Assembly (NCBI GenBank): GCA_012735135.1
Contig: JAAYHY010000134.1
Coordinates: forward strand, 1 to 32,081
Direction: 5' to 3'
DNA: 32,081 nucleotides
DNA from: Bacillota bacterium
Lineage (GTDB): Bacteria; Bacillota; UBA4882; UBA10575
Below are positions 1 through 8,268 of this stretch, piece by piece. The position numbers were made by a program, and so were the translations under genes. The notes under the pieces were generated by a model. The model was given only the letters and a program-made list of their open reading frames with translations. It ran no database searches and had not been told where the DNA came from. The first letter of the stretch is position 1. Each line of letters opens with the position of its first letter.

Positions 1-117
1 GTCCTGGACGGGGCTTTTTTTTTGGATAAACCCGGCCCGTTGACGAGGAGAGAAGGGTGCTTTTTTGGGGTAAATATGGTAAAATAAAAGAGTTTAGTTC
101 TGGAAAGATGGAAGCAA
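1..117 (+). promoter_or_regulatory. Leader and possible promoter of smc
   Basis: No gene is visible here. The first 25 bases hold a G+C stretch followed by nine T, which could be the right half of a terminator whose left arm lies outside the window. At 77-85 the sequence TGGTAAAAT resembles an extended -10 box, but its -35 is weak. It could serve smc-ftsY; smc may equally be read through from upstream. Confidence 0.35.
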
Positions 118-144
118 TTGAAATTGTGTACAGGAGGGGCCCCT

Positions 145-3100
145 TTGCATCTTAAACGTTTGGAAATTCATGGTTTTAAATCCTTTGCCGACCGGATTAA
201 TCTGGTCTTTAAACCGGGGATCACGGCGATTGTCGGTCCGAACGGGAGCGGAAAGAGTAATATCGCCGATAGCCTCCGCTGGGTAATGGGGGAGGCCAAT
301 CTCCGTAATCTGCGGGGGACCAAATATGAGGATGTTATCTTTTCCGGGAGCGATGACCGGAAACCGTTAGGGATGGCCGATGTCACTTTGGTCCTGGACA
401 ATTCGGATCAAACCTTGCCGTTGGATTATACGGAAGTTGCCGTGACGAGGCGGGTTTACCGTTCCGGGGAGAGTGAGTTTTTGATTAACCGGGTTCCGGT
501 GCGGCTCAAAGACATTCAGGAACTTTTCTTCGATACCGGCTTGGGCAAAGAGGCCTATTCGGTGATTAGCCAGGGAAAGATCGATGCGATCCTTTCCGTC
601 CGCCCGGAGGACCGGCGGAGCATTTTTGAAGAAGCCGCGGGGATCATGCGTTACAAAGTAAAGAAAAATTTAACCATCAAAAAATTGGGGGAGACGGAGA
701 ATAATATCTTAAGAATCCAGGATCTGTTGGCAGAATTAAGAAAACAACTGGATCCCTTAGCGGATCAAGCGGAGAAGGCTACTTTATATTTGGAGATCCG
801 GAATGGACTTAAAGCTATCGAGATCAACCACGCTTACCAGGAAATGAGAGCGATTGAGCGGACGTTAAAAGATTTAACTGGGGAAGAACAGGTAAAACAG
901 CAGACCCTCGCGGCTTTAAAAGCGGAGGAGGAGAAGCTGGCCCAGGAAATGTTCGCCGTTAAACGGCAGGCGAACGAGCTTGAAACCCAGATCCAAACCC
1001 GGCAAAAATTACTGATGGACGGGATGGCCCAGCGGGAAAGGGCGGCGGGGGAATTAAATCTTTTCACCGAACGAAAGCGTTCCTTGGAGAACCGCCAACA
1101 AGAATTGACCATCCTCCTGACCACGCAGCGGGAGAAGATCGGAGCTTTGGAGCAAAAACAAGCCCAACTCCAGCAGAGCACGGCCGGAATTGCACGGGAG
1201 AAGGAAGAGTTAGCGGCTGAGGTCAAACGGCTGGAGGAAGTACTTACGGATAAAGAAGGGCAGATCAAAGCGGTCCGTGCCGAACTGGCGGCCAAGAAGG
1301 GGCTTTATACCGAGAAGCTGGAAGCGAATTCCCGTTTGAAACAACAGATTAGTGAGGAAGGGGCCCAGAAGGGATTTCGCCAGGAAAGAGAGGCGGAACT
1401 CCGGGCGGAGTTGGACCTGATCAACCACGAACTGGCAGAAACCCAGGCCCAAGGACAAGCGCTCCAGGCTAAATTGGAGGAGTTGCGGAAAGAAGCCGAA
1501 TCCAGCAAAGCGGAAGAACGTCGTTTAGCCGGGGAGTTGGAGAAGAGCCGGACCTATCTGGCACAGCGAAGCCAAAAAAACCAAGAACTGCGGGAACGTC
1601 TCCATGGCCTTGAATCAAAGATTACCGTCCTTTCTGAAATGGAGCGGAGTCACCAGGGCTATTTTCATGGGGTAAAAGCTTTACTCGAGGCGAAACAAGA
1701 GCCTTTCCACCGGGAAATTCACGGGGTGGTTGCCGATTTAATCCGTCCGGAGCCCGGTTATGAACTGGCTTTGGAAGTGGCGCTGGGTTCTGCCTTGCAA
1801 AACCTGGTAATTAATCATCACCGTCACGCCGGACAGGCCATTACCTATCTCAAGCAACACCGGTTAGGGCGGGCGACATTTCTTCCGTTGAACTTGATTG
1901 AAGAGAAACCCGACCGCATAAGCGAGTGGAAAGGGATCCTGGCCCAATTTAACTCAAAACCGGCCACCGAAGCGGTTTTTTACGACGGGCAATACCGGGC
2001 CATTGTCTCTTACCTGCTAAGTGGCACCTTGGTAGCGCCGGATCTAAAAACAGCGGTGGAATTAGCCGAAAAAACCGGGAAGCGCTTCCGGGTAGTGACT
2101 TTAGAGGGCGAGGTGATCGCCCCAGGGGGGGCCATCACCGGTGGTAATCTTGAACACCGGCAAGCCGGGTTGCTTAGCCGCAAAGGAGAGATCCGCCGGT
2201 TAACCCGGGAAAAGCAGGATTTATTGGCCTTTTTGCAGCGGGGGCTTACCGAGGAGCATAAATTACAGACGGAGATCCAGGAGCTTTCCCGGTTGTATGA
2301 AGAGAAACGGAACAGAGGCCAAGAAATTGCTTTTCTGCAAAATTCCACTTTAAAGGATCTGGAGGCGCTGAAGATCAACCACCAAAAGGCATTCCAACAA
2401 AGGGCCTTTTTAGAAAACGCGCTGCTGAAGATTGAAGAAGAGTTATCAACCAAAGACTTAACGGTCAACCAATTACAGGAAAGACAGCGCCTTTTCGACG
2501 CCGAGCTTGGCTTGATTGCCCAGGAGATAGGGTCTCTGGAGCAAAGGGAAGGGATCCTGATTCAAGAACGGGAACAGAGTTTACGGGAACTGTCGGTTCT
2601 TTCCTCACGATTGGCCGGGATTGAACAGGAATGGGTCGGAAAACAAGAGAATCTTGATGAATATACCATAACCATTGGGGAACTCCGGGTGGAAGCGGTA
2701 CGGCGGGAAAAGGAATTGGTTCAGCTTAAAGAGGAACTAGCCTCCTTGGAAGCAGAAAAGAAACAGCTGGAAACGGAAGTTGCCCAAGCGGCGCTGAGCT
2801 TGGCGGCGGAAGAGACGGAATTGGAAAGGATGCGGAACGCCTGGCAAGAAGCGCTGGACAAGGCCAACCAGATGGAGATCCGCTGGCGGGATCTGCAAAA
2901 AACCGAGAGTGAACTGCTGACCGAACTCCACCGGCTGGAATTACAGCTCAACCGGATAAAGATTAACCAGGATAATCTGACCGCTAATCTAAACGAGGCT
3001 TATGGGGAAGACTGGGCGCAAGAGGTGCAACCGGCCTATGTCCTTCCGCCCCATCCGCGCCAGGAGATTTTACGGTTAAAAACCCAATTGAAAGCCTTGG

Positions 3101-3702
3101 AACCGGTGAACCTCCAAGCCATTGAAGAATATCAAAATTTGAAGGAAAGGGTTGATTTCCTCTCCCGGCAGTTGGCCGATCTGACCGAAGCCCGCGAATC
3201 TTTGACCAAAGTCATTACCGAAATCGAAAAAACGATTAAGAAGCGGTTTACTATTACCTTTGAGCAGATCCGGAAGGAATTTATAGACCTTTTTGAACAG
3301 CTGTTCTCCGGGGGGAAAGCCGATCTGCAGCTGCTTGACCCGGATCAACCCTTGGAATCAGGGATCGAGATCTTCGCCCAGCCGCCCGGAAAGCGGTTAC
3401 AAAATCTATCCCTCCTTTCCGGTGGAGAACGGGCGATGACGGCCATAGCTTTACTCTTTGCCATTTTCCGGGTGAAGCCTTCCCCCTTTTGTATCCTGGA
3501 TGAGATTGATGCCACCTTAGACGAGACCAATGTCCAACGGTTTACGGAATTATTAAAGCTCTTCAGTAAAGATCTCCAGTTTATCGTCATTACCCACCGG
3601 CGGGGGACGATGGAAGTGGCGGATGTCCTTTATGGGGTGACTATGGAAGAGAAAGGCATTAGCAAGTTGATTTCGCTGGAATTGAAGAAACAGGCAAGTT
3701 AG
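145..3702 (+). CDS. smc: Chromosome segregation/condensation protein SMC
   Basis: SMC is the ATPase of the condensin-like SMC-ScpAB complex, which compacts and separates daughter chromosomes. The 1185-residue product has the full SMC plan: an N-terminal head with Walker A GPNGSGKS at about 31-38, a long charged coiled coil, a hinge at about 525-665 containing GGAITGGN, a returning coiled coil, then the signature LSLLSGGE at about 1088 and Walker B FCILDEID at about 1114. An in-frame TTG at 118 is possible, but TTG at 145 is preferred: AGGAGG at 132-137 lies seven bases before it, and the protein then begins MHLKRLEIHGFKSFADR as SMC proteins do. The stop overlaps the ribosome site of ftsY. The length is normal and no key motif is missing. 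Confidence 0.97.
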   Translation: MHLKRLEIHGFKSFADRINLVFKPGITAIVGPNGSGKSNIADSLRWVMGEANLRNLRGTKYEDVIFSGSDDRKPLGMADVTLVLDNSDQTLPLDYTEVAVTRRVYRSGESEFLINRVPVRLKDIQELFFDTGLGKEAYSVISQGKIDAILSVRPEDRRSIFEEAAGIMRYKVKKNLTIKKLGETENNILRIQDLLAELRKQLDPLADQAEKATLYLEIRNGLKAIEINHAYQEMRAIERTLKDLTGEEQVKQQTLAALKAEEEKLAQEMFAVKRQANELETQIQTRQKLLMDGMAQRERAAGELNLFTERKRSLENRQQELTILLTTQREKIGALEQKQAQLQQSTAGIAREKEELAAEVKRLEEVLTDKEGQIKAVRAELAAKKGLYTEKLEANSRLKQQISEEGAQKGFRQEREAELRAELDLINHELAETQAQGQALQAKLEELRKEAESSKAEERRLAGELEKSRTYLAQRSQKNQELRERLHGLESKITVLSEMERSHQGYFHGVKALLEAKQEPFHREIHGVVADLIRPEPGYELALEVALGSALQNLVINHHRHAGQAITYLKQHRLGRATFLPLNLIEEKPDRISEWKGILAQFNSKPATEAVFYDGQYRAIVSYLLSGTLVAPDLKTAVELAEKTGKRFRVVTLEGEVIAPGGAITGGNLEHRQAGLLSRKGEIRRLTREKQDLLAFLQRGLTEEHKLQTEIQELSRLYEEKRNRGQEIAFLQNSTLKDLEALKINHQKAFQQRAFLENALLKIEEELSTKDLTVNQLQERQRLFDAELGLIAQEIGSLEQREGILIQEREQSLRELSVLSSRLAGIEQEWVGKQENLDEYTITIGELRVEAVRREKELVQLKEELASLEAEKKQLETEVAQAALSLAAEETELERMRNAWQEALDKANQMEIRWRDLQKTESELLTELHRLELQLNRIKINQDNLTANLNEAYGEDWAQEVQPAYVLPPHPRQEILRLKTQLKALEPVNLQAIEEYQNLKERVDFLSRQLADLTEARESLTKVITEIEKTIKKRFTITFEQIRKEFIDLFEQLFSGGKADLQLLDPDQPLESGIEIFAQPPGKRLQNLSLLSGGERAMTAIALLFAIFRVKPSPFCILDEIDATLDETNVQRFTELLKLFSKDLQFIVITHRRGTMEVADVLYGVTMEEKGISKLISLELKKQAS

Positions 3703-3713
3703 GAGGAAGTGGA

Positions 3714-4628
3714 TTGGCCGACGGATTAGTCGCACGTTTAAAAGCAAGTTTAGATAAGACGCGCCGGAAATTTTTAGCCCCCTTGGAAGAGGCGGTTCAT
3801 TTTCATAAAAAAATAAGCCCCGAGTTTTACGAAGAGTTGGAAGAGATTCTGATCACCTCTGATGTGGGCTATAGCACCACGATGTTGCTGATGGAGAAGT
3901 TGAAAGCAAAGGTAAAAGAAGAAAGAGCAGAGGAGACCACCGTCGTCCAGGGGTATCTTCACGGGATTATTTCGGAAATTCTTTCGGTGGCGCCCCCGCC
4001 GGCGCTGGACGGGGATGAGCCCTTGGCGCTGCTGGTGGTGGGGGTGAACGGCGTCGGAAAGACTACTTCGATTGCCAAATTAACCCAACATTATTCAGCC
4101 CAAGGAAAATCCTGCCTGTTGGTGGCCGGAGATACATTCCGCGCCGCCGCCATTGATCAGTTGGCGATCTGGGCGGAGCGGACGGGGGTTAGCTTGGTTA
4201 GCCACCAAGCCGGAGCCGATCCGGCAGCAGTGGCCTTTGATGGAATTTCCGCGGCCAACGCCCGCAAGGTGGATGTGGCCATCTTTGATACGGCCGGCCG
4301 TTTACATACCAAGGTCAATTTAATGACGGAGCTAAAAAAGGTGCACCGGGTGATCACGCAACATTTAGGCCCAAGAAAACTGGTAAATTTGTTGGTTTTA
4401 GATGCGACAACCGGACAAAATGCCCTGGCTCAAGCCCGTGTTTTCCATGAAGCCATTGGGGTTGTCGGTATCATCCTCACCAAGATTGACGGGACAGCAA
4501 AAGGGGGAATTGTCCTCCCGATCGTGGCCGAATTGGGTCTACCCATCATTTGGCTGGGTATCGGGGAACAAGCCGGGGACTTACGCCGCTTTGATCCGCA
4601 GGAATTTGCCAACGCCCTCTTGGGTTAA
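3714..4628 (+). CDS. ftsY: Signal recognition particle receptor FtsY
   Basis: FtsY is the membrane-associated GTPase that receives SRP-ribosome complexes and passes nascent membrane proteins to the Sec translocon. The 304-residue protein is the short Gram-positive-type form with little acidic A domain. A helical N domain is followed by the NG GTPase: G1 GVNGVGKTTS at about 110, DTFRAAAIDQL, DTAGRLH at about 191, TKIDGTAKGG at about 255 and the closing GIGEQAGDLRRFDP. It starts with TTG; AGGAGG at 3701-3706 overlaps the smc stop, so the two genes are probably one transcript, as in many Bacillota (smc-ftsY). It converges with the DUF4363 gene and no terminator is visible between them. Confidence 0.97.
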   Translation: MADGLVARLKASLDKTRRKFLAPLEEAVHFHKKISPEFYEELEEILITSDVGYSTTMLLMEKLKAKVKEERAEETTVVQGYLHGIISEILSVAPPPALDGDEPLALLVVGVNGVGKTTSIAKLTQHYSAQGKSCLLVAGDTFRAAAIDQLAIWAERTGVSLVSHQAGADPAAVAFDGISAANARKVDVAIFDTAGRLHTKVNLMTELKKVHRVITQHLGPRKLVNLLVLDATTGQNALAQARVFHEAIGVVGIILTKIDGTAKGGIVLPIVAELGLPIIWLGIGEQAGDLRRFDPQEFANALLG

Positions 4629-4637
4629 GGAGGCCGG

Positions 4638-5018
4638 TTAAAAGATATTCTCCCAATTGAGACGGAGCTGATCGGGGATCCGGTAGATGATCTGTTTTAA
4701 TTCGGCAATTTCACTCATGGCCAAAACCGGCGCCTTATTTTCCAGATAGGCTTTGGTGCGTGCCAAGGCTACTTCGAAAGAGTCCAGATCATGGTGGTCA
4801 ATGAGCAAAACCCAAACATTACGGGCTTTGACCCACAACCGGTTGACTGTTTCCAGTTGGGCGGTGATTGCTTCCACGTCGGCCGCTTTAACATAAGTGG
4901 CCAGGTTTTCCAGTTGGGTAAGGATGGCATCCGCCTGGTCGGCGATGATCTTCTCCGTATACCAGCCCAAGATGGAAAAGATGAGGAAAAAGATGAGCAC
5001 ACCAACAAAGACTTTCAT
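4638..5018 (-). CDS. DUF4363 family membrane-anchored protein
   Basis: This 126-residue protein has one N-terminal membrane segment (VFVGVLIFFLIFSILGWYTE) followed by an all-helical, charged domain of about 100 residues, as in DUF4363 proteins of sporulating Firmicutes. The biochemical function of the family is not known to me. The start at 5018 is chosen over an upstream ATG at 5057 because AAGGAG sits eight bases before it. The ATG overlaps the TGA of the DUF421 gene (ATGA), a classic translational-coupling junction. DUF421 and DUF4363 genes often occur together, so the products probably act together in a membrane, with the helical domain outside the cytoplasm. Confidence 0.8.
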   Translation of the reverse strand: MKVFVGVLIFFLIFSILGWYTEKIIADQADAILTQLENLATYVKAADVEAITAQLETVNRLWVKARNVWVLLIDHHDLDSFEVALARTKAYLENKAPVLAMSEIAELKQIIYRIPDQLRLNWENIF

Positions 5019-5710
5019 CTTTTTTTCTCCTTTCCCGATGGAGGTTTGGTCTGACAATAAAAGCGTCCATCCGTATCAAGCATGGCGATTAAGACGGTGT
5101 GAGGATCTTTAATCCCCTGTTTCCTTAGTTCCGTTTGGAGCCATGGGATGGTCAACCCGGCGCGGGCCAAATTTTCCTTGACGATTTTCCCGTCAAGGAT
5201 CAGGGCCGTCGGCATCTGTTGGGGTCTGGTCTTCAGTTGTAAATCGCCCATAGTGACGGGGCGTCTTTCTGCTTTCGGGAGAACGGTCAAGCTTCCGTTC
5301 GTCTCCAAGAGGGCGTATTCCACCTCGGAAAGGTTGAAATATCCTTGTGAGCGTAATTGCTCGATTAAATCATTAACATGATAAAGATTGCTCCGCAATT
5401 CTTCCCAATTGATTTTGGCCTTTTCGATGATGGGACTGGGTTTTCCGCAAAGGATCCGGCGGAAGGTTTGACTTTTTAGGGACCAGAAGGAAAAGACGAC
5501 TTGGACGAGGAGCAGAGTAATGACGGGGATGACACCGCTAAATAAGGATAAACCCCGATCCTGCATCGGGACGGACACTAAATCGGCGATCATGATCGTG
5601 ATTACAAATTCATAGGGCTGTAGCTCACCGATTTGACGCTTCCCCATCAAACGGGTGACGATGACGACTAAAAGATAGAGGAAGAGCGTGCGCACAAAAA
5701 TGATGAGCAT
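5015..5710 (-). CDS. DUF421 (YetF-family) membrane protein
   Basis: The 231-residue protein shows the DUF421/YetF plan: three N-terminal membrane segments, with the family motif TRLMGKRQIGELQPYEFVIT between segments one and two, then a soluble domain of about 150 residues containing GKPSPIIEKAKINWEELR. Some family members in spore formers (YetF, 2Duf) affect spore membrane properties and heat resistance; applying that here is inference. A good ribosome site (AAAGGAGGG) precedes the ATG. It is the first gene of a two-gene operon with the DUF4363 gene, and a sporulation-type promoter may lie upstream. Confidence 0.9.
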   Translation of the reverse strand: MLIIFVRTLFLYLLVVIVTRLMGKRQIGELQPYEFVITIMIADLVSVPMQDRGLSLFSGVIPVITLLLVQVVFSFWSLKSQTFRRILCGKPSPIIEKAKINWEELRSNLYHVNDLIEQLRSQGYFNLSEVEYALLETNGSLTVLPKAERRPVTMGDLQLKTRPQQMPTALILDGKIVKENLARAGLTIPWLQTELRKQGIKDPHTVLIAMLDTDGRFYCQTKPPSGKEKKR

Positions 5711-5750
5711 GGTTGCCCTCCTTTTTCCGAATTGCCTAATCCTTTCTGTT

Positions 5751-5781
5751 TAGTATTGGCCAAGCGCCGGCTTGACTATAC
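5751..5781 (-). promoter_or_regulatory. Possible sigma-G-type promoter of DUF421-DUF4363
   Basis: Read on the reverse strand, GTATA (5777-5781) is followed after 19 bases by AATACTA (5751-5757), about 40 bases before the DUF421 start. The boxes resemble the forespore sigma-G consensus (GHATR, CATWMTA), although the spacer is a little long. The same AATACTA occurs before the SASP gene of this window. This is a pattern match, not proof. Confidence 0.4.
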
Positions 5782-5817
5782 TTTGTTTAAAAAGAGAGAA
5801 AAGAACCGGATATAAAT

Positions 5818-5830
5818 GTATACTATATAC
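5818..5830. promoter_or_regulatory. Small palindrome upstream of the gdhA promoter
   Basis: GTATA, CTA, TATAC form an inverted repeat 24 bases before the -35 box of gdhA, in the space between two divergent genes. It could be an operator, but AT-rich palindromes of this size also arise by chance. Confidence 0.2.
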
Positions 5831-5854
5831 TTTTTGTGATTCGGTGAATAAATA

Positions 5855-5884
5855 TTGACTTGGCAGCCTTTTTAAAGCTATGAT
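5855..5884 (+). promoter_or_regulatory. Sigma-A-type promoter of gdhA
   Basis: TTGACT (5855-5860), an 18-base spacer and TATGAT (5879-5884) make a good vegetative promoter. The leader would be about 30 bases, ending in a GGGGGG ribosome site. Confidence 0.7.
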
Positions 5885-5921
5885 TATGGAATAAACAGTT
5901 AATAAAATGGGGGGATTTGCA

Positions 5922-7169
5922 ATGGAAGAGATTAGTCCACTGGCCGTTGCCCGACGGCAATTAGATATGGCGGCGGAGAAACTTAATTTGGATCCGAATA
6001 TCCATGCGATCTTACGGGAGCCGGCGCGGGTGATGGAAGTGAATTTTCCGGTCCGCATGGATGACGGTTCGGTTAGGGTCTTCAAAGGATACCGTGCACA
6101 GCATAACAACGCCATCGGGCCAGCAAAAGGTGGCATCCGGTTCCATCCACAGGTAACGCTGGAAGAAGTAAAAGCCCTTTCCATGTGGATGACCTTTAAA
6201 TGTGGGGTTTTGGGTTTGCCCTACGGTGGCGGAAAAGGTGGGGTTGTGGTAGACCCGCGGACTTTATCCAAAGGTGAATTGGAACGCCTGAGCCGGGCCT
6301 ATATCAGCGCCATTTCCCCGATTATCGGTCCGGAGCAGGATATTCCAGCACCCGATGTCAACACCAACCCACAGATTATGGCCTGGATGATGGATGAATT
6401 CAGTAAAGTTAAAGGTGGAGTCACTTATCCGGGTGTAGTCACCGGAAAACCCATTATTGTAGGCGGATCCTTAGGCCGGAGTGAAGCGACCGGCCGGGGG
6501 TGTGTGATCATAATCCGAGAAGCGGCCAAACGTTTAGGGATTGATCTGACAAAGGCGACGGCGGTCATCCAGGGCCTTGGTAATGTGGGCGGCGCTACCG
6601 CCCGGTTTTTAGCCAGGGAAGGGGTTAAGATCATCGCCATTTTAGAGATTGACGGAGGAATTTATAACGAAAATGGAATTGACCCCGAGGACCTTTTGGC
6701 CTATCGCGAAAAAACCGGTACGATTACTACTTACCCTGGTTGCCGACCCATTTCCAATGAAGACTTCTTTGCTTTAGAGTGTGATATCCTGGTTCCGGCG
6801 GCTTTAGAGAACCAGATCACGCCAGCCAATGCGCCGGGGATTAAAGCGAAGATCCTGGCGGAAGCTGCCAACGGACCGACCACTCCCGAAGCCGACGAGA
6901 TCCTGGCCGAAAAAGGAGTCTTTTTAACTCCGGATATTCTGACCAACGCCGGTGGGGTTACCGTTTCCTATTTTGAATGGGTCCAGAATATAATGCATTA
7001 CTATTGGACGGTGGATGAGGTTAACGCCCGGTTAGAGCAAATGATGGTTGAAGCTTTTGCCTGTATTTACCGGATGAGTCAGGAATACAAGGTGGGGATG
7101 CGGATGGCTGCTTATATGTATTCCATTTCCCGCCTGGCGGAAGCCATTAAGGTGCGCGGCTGGGCTTGA
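5922..7169 (+). CDS. gdhA: Glutamate dehydrogenase
   Basis: The enzyme interconverts glutamate with 2-oxoglutarate plus ammonia using NAD(P)H, linking carbon and nitrogen metabolism. The 415-residue product matches the hexameric Glu/Leu/Phe/Val dehydrogenase family: the substrate-site lysine region AKGGIRFHP at about 67, PYGGGKGG at about 100, and the Rossmann motif GLGNVGGATA at about 216. Length is typical of RocG/GudB-type enzymes. An ATG at 5907 would add five residues, but the G-rich ribosome site at 5909-5914 fits the ATG at 5922. Coenzyme preference cannot be settled by eye. It has its own promoter and terminator. NfnAB, which makes NADPH, is encoded next, consistent with a biosynthetic role but not proof of one. 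Confidence 0.95.
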   Translation: MEEISPLAVARRQLDMAAEKLNLDPNIHAILREPARVMEVNFPVRMDDGSVRVFKGYRAQHNNAIGPAKGGIRFHPQVTLEEVKALSMWMTFKCGVLGLPYGGGKGGVVVDPRTLSKGELERLSRAYISAISPIIGPEQDIPAPDVNTNPQIMAWMMDEFSKVKGGVTYPGVVTGKPIIVGGSLGRSEATGRGCVIIIREAAKRLGIDLTKATAVIQGLGNVGGATARFLAREGVKIIAILEIDGGIYNENGIDPEDLLAYREKTGTITTYPGCRPISNEDFFALECDILVPAALENQITPANAPGIKAKILAEAANGPTTPEADEILAEKGVFLTPDILTNAGGVTVSYFEWVQNIMHYYWTVDEVNARLEQMMVEAFACIYRMSQEYKVGMRMAAYMYSISRLAEAIKVRGWA

Positions 7170-7170
7170 G

Positions 7171-7199
7171 AAAAAGAGCGGAGTATCCCGCTCTTTTTT
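7171..7199 (+). terminator. Intrinsic terminator after gdhA
   Basis: AAAAAGAGCGG and CCGCTCTTTTT form a hairpin with a six-base loop directly behind the gdhA stop, ending in a T run. Confidence 0.9.
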
Positions 7200-7250
7200 A
7201 TATCATTTATTTCTAGTTGGAGGGCAGGAAGATCCCGGTAATGGTAGCGA

Positions 7251-7300
7251 TTGCCTCTAAAGCGAATAATCATATAATGGTATAATGTTTGTAACCAAAC
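7251..7300 (+). promoter_or_regulatory. Promoter and possible operator of nfnAB
   Basis: TTGCCT (7251-7256), a 16-base spacer and TATAAT (7273-7278) resemble a sigma-A promoter. Just downstream GTTTG, TAAC, CAAAC (7287-7300) is an inverted repeat around the expected transcription start, a position suited to repressor binding. The -10 region (CATATAAT ... GTTTG) recurs in imperfect form at 7324-7348. The leader to the nfnA start is about 150 bases and I recognise no riboswitch in it. Confidence 0.5.
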
Positions 7301-7437
7301 TCCAACCGAACAAAGATGAGAAGCATATAATCGATAATATGGTTTGTGCAGGTGGTTTGCAAATTGAAGATTAAATGTTACAATAACTGATGAGCTTAAT
7401 CTACCTAAATACTAAATACACATTGGAGGAGAATAAG

Positions 7438-8268
7438 GTGAAAATACTTGACAAAAAACAACTTGCGCCAGAGATCGTAAAATTTGTGGTGGAAGCTCCT
7501 CTGATCGCAAAAAAAGCCCAACCCGGACATTTTATTATTTTGCGGTATAAAGAGAATGGGGAACGGATCCCGTTAACCATTGCCGACTTTGACCGGGAAA
7601 AAGGGACAATTACCTTAGTTTGTCAAGGAATCGGCAAGAGTACCCGGGAGATTAACCAGATGGAAAAGGGGGATTCCTTCTTGGATCTCCTCGGTCCTCT
7701 GGGAAAAGCTTATCCCGTCCAGAAGCTGGGGACGGTTGTCTGTGTGGCCGGGGGTTTAGGGGTGGCGCCCCTTTATCCCAAAGCCAAAGCGTTGCACGAA
7801 GCCGGTAACCGGGTCATCGGCCTGGTTGGCGCCCAACGGAAAGAGATGTTAATTATGGCAGAAGAGATGGCGGCGGTCTGCGATGAGTTGCAGTTCAGCA
7901 CCGATGACGGCAGCTTCGGACACCATGGTTTAGTCACCGAACCCCTCCGGGCCGTGCTGGCCAGAGAAAAAGTGGATGAAGTGGTGGCGGTGGGGCCGGT
8001 ACCGATGATGGCCGCCGCTGTGAAAGTGGCCACCGAATTTAACGTTCCGGTGGTGGTAAGTCTAAACGCTTTAATGGTTGATGGTACCGGGATGTGCGGC
8101 GGTTGCCGGGTCACGGTCGGTGGCCAAACAAAATTCTGCTGTGTGGACGGGCCCACTTTTGACGGAGCCGTCGTTGATTTCCACGAATTATTGATGCGGC
8201 AAAGATATTACCGGGATCAAGAGAAGGAAGCTCTGCACCGATGTAAACTTGAGGAGGCCGGAAAATGA
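7438..8268 (+). CDS. nfnA: NfnA-like ferredoxin:NADP+ oxidoreductase small subunit
   Basis: This 276-residue flavoprotein belongs to the ferredoxin-NADP reductase superfamily branch with a C-terminal [2Fe-2S] site. It shows the FAD motif RIPLTI, the nucleotide-binding GGLGVAPLYPKAK and the cysteine cluster GMCGGC...FCC near the C-terminus. In NfnAB the small subunit binds FAD and NAD(H); the complex bifurcates electrons between NADPH, NAD+ and ferredoxin in anaerobes. The GTG at 7438 is chosen because GGAGGA lies seven bases before it; an upstream ATG at 7390 has no such site. Its end overlaps the nfnB start by four bases (ATGA). Family members are also annotated as sulfide dehydrogenase subunit or dihydroorotate dehydrogenase electron-transfer subunit; the gene pair favours Nfn. 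Confidence 0.88.
   Translation: MKILDKKQLAPEIVKFVVEAPLIAKKAQPGHFIILRYKENGERIPLTIADFDREKGTITLVCQGIGKSTREINQMEKGDSFLDLLGPLGKAYPVQKLGTVVCVAGGLGVAPLYPKAKALHEAGNRVIGLVGAQRKEMLIMAEEMAAVCDELQFSTDDGSFGHHGLVTEPLRAVLAREKVDEVVAVGPVPMMAAAVKVATEFNVPVVVSLNALMVDGTGMCGGCRVTVGGQTKFCCVDGPTFDGAVVDFHELLMRQRYYRDQEKEALHRCKLEEAGK

Noticed and set aside
834-2951. Several long reverse-strand ORFs across smc (834-1295, 2010-2468 and others)
   Set aside because: They are Ser- and Arg-rich shadows of a strongly coding gene, without ribosome sites or family features.
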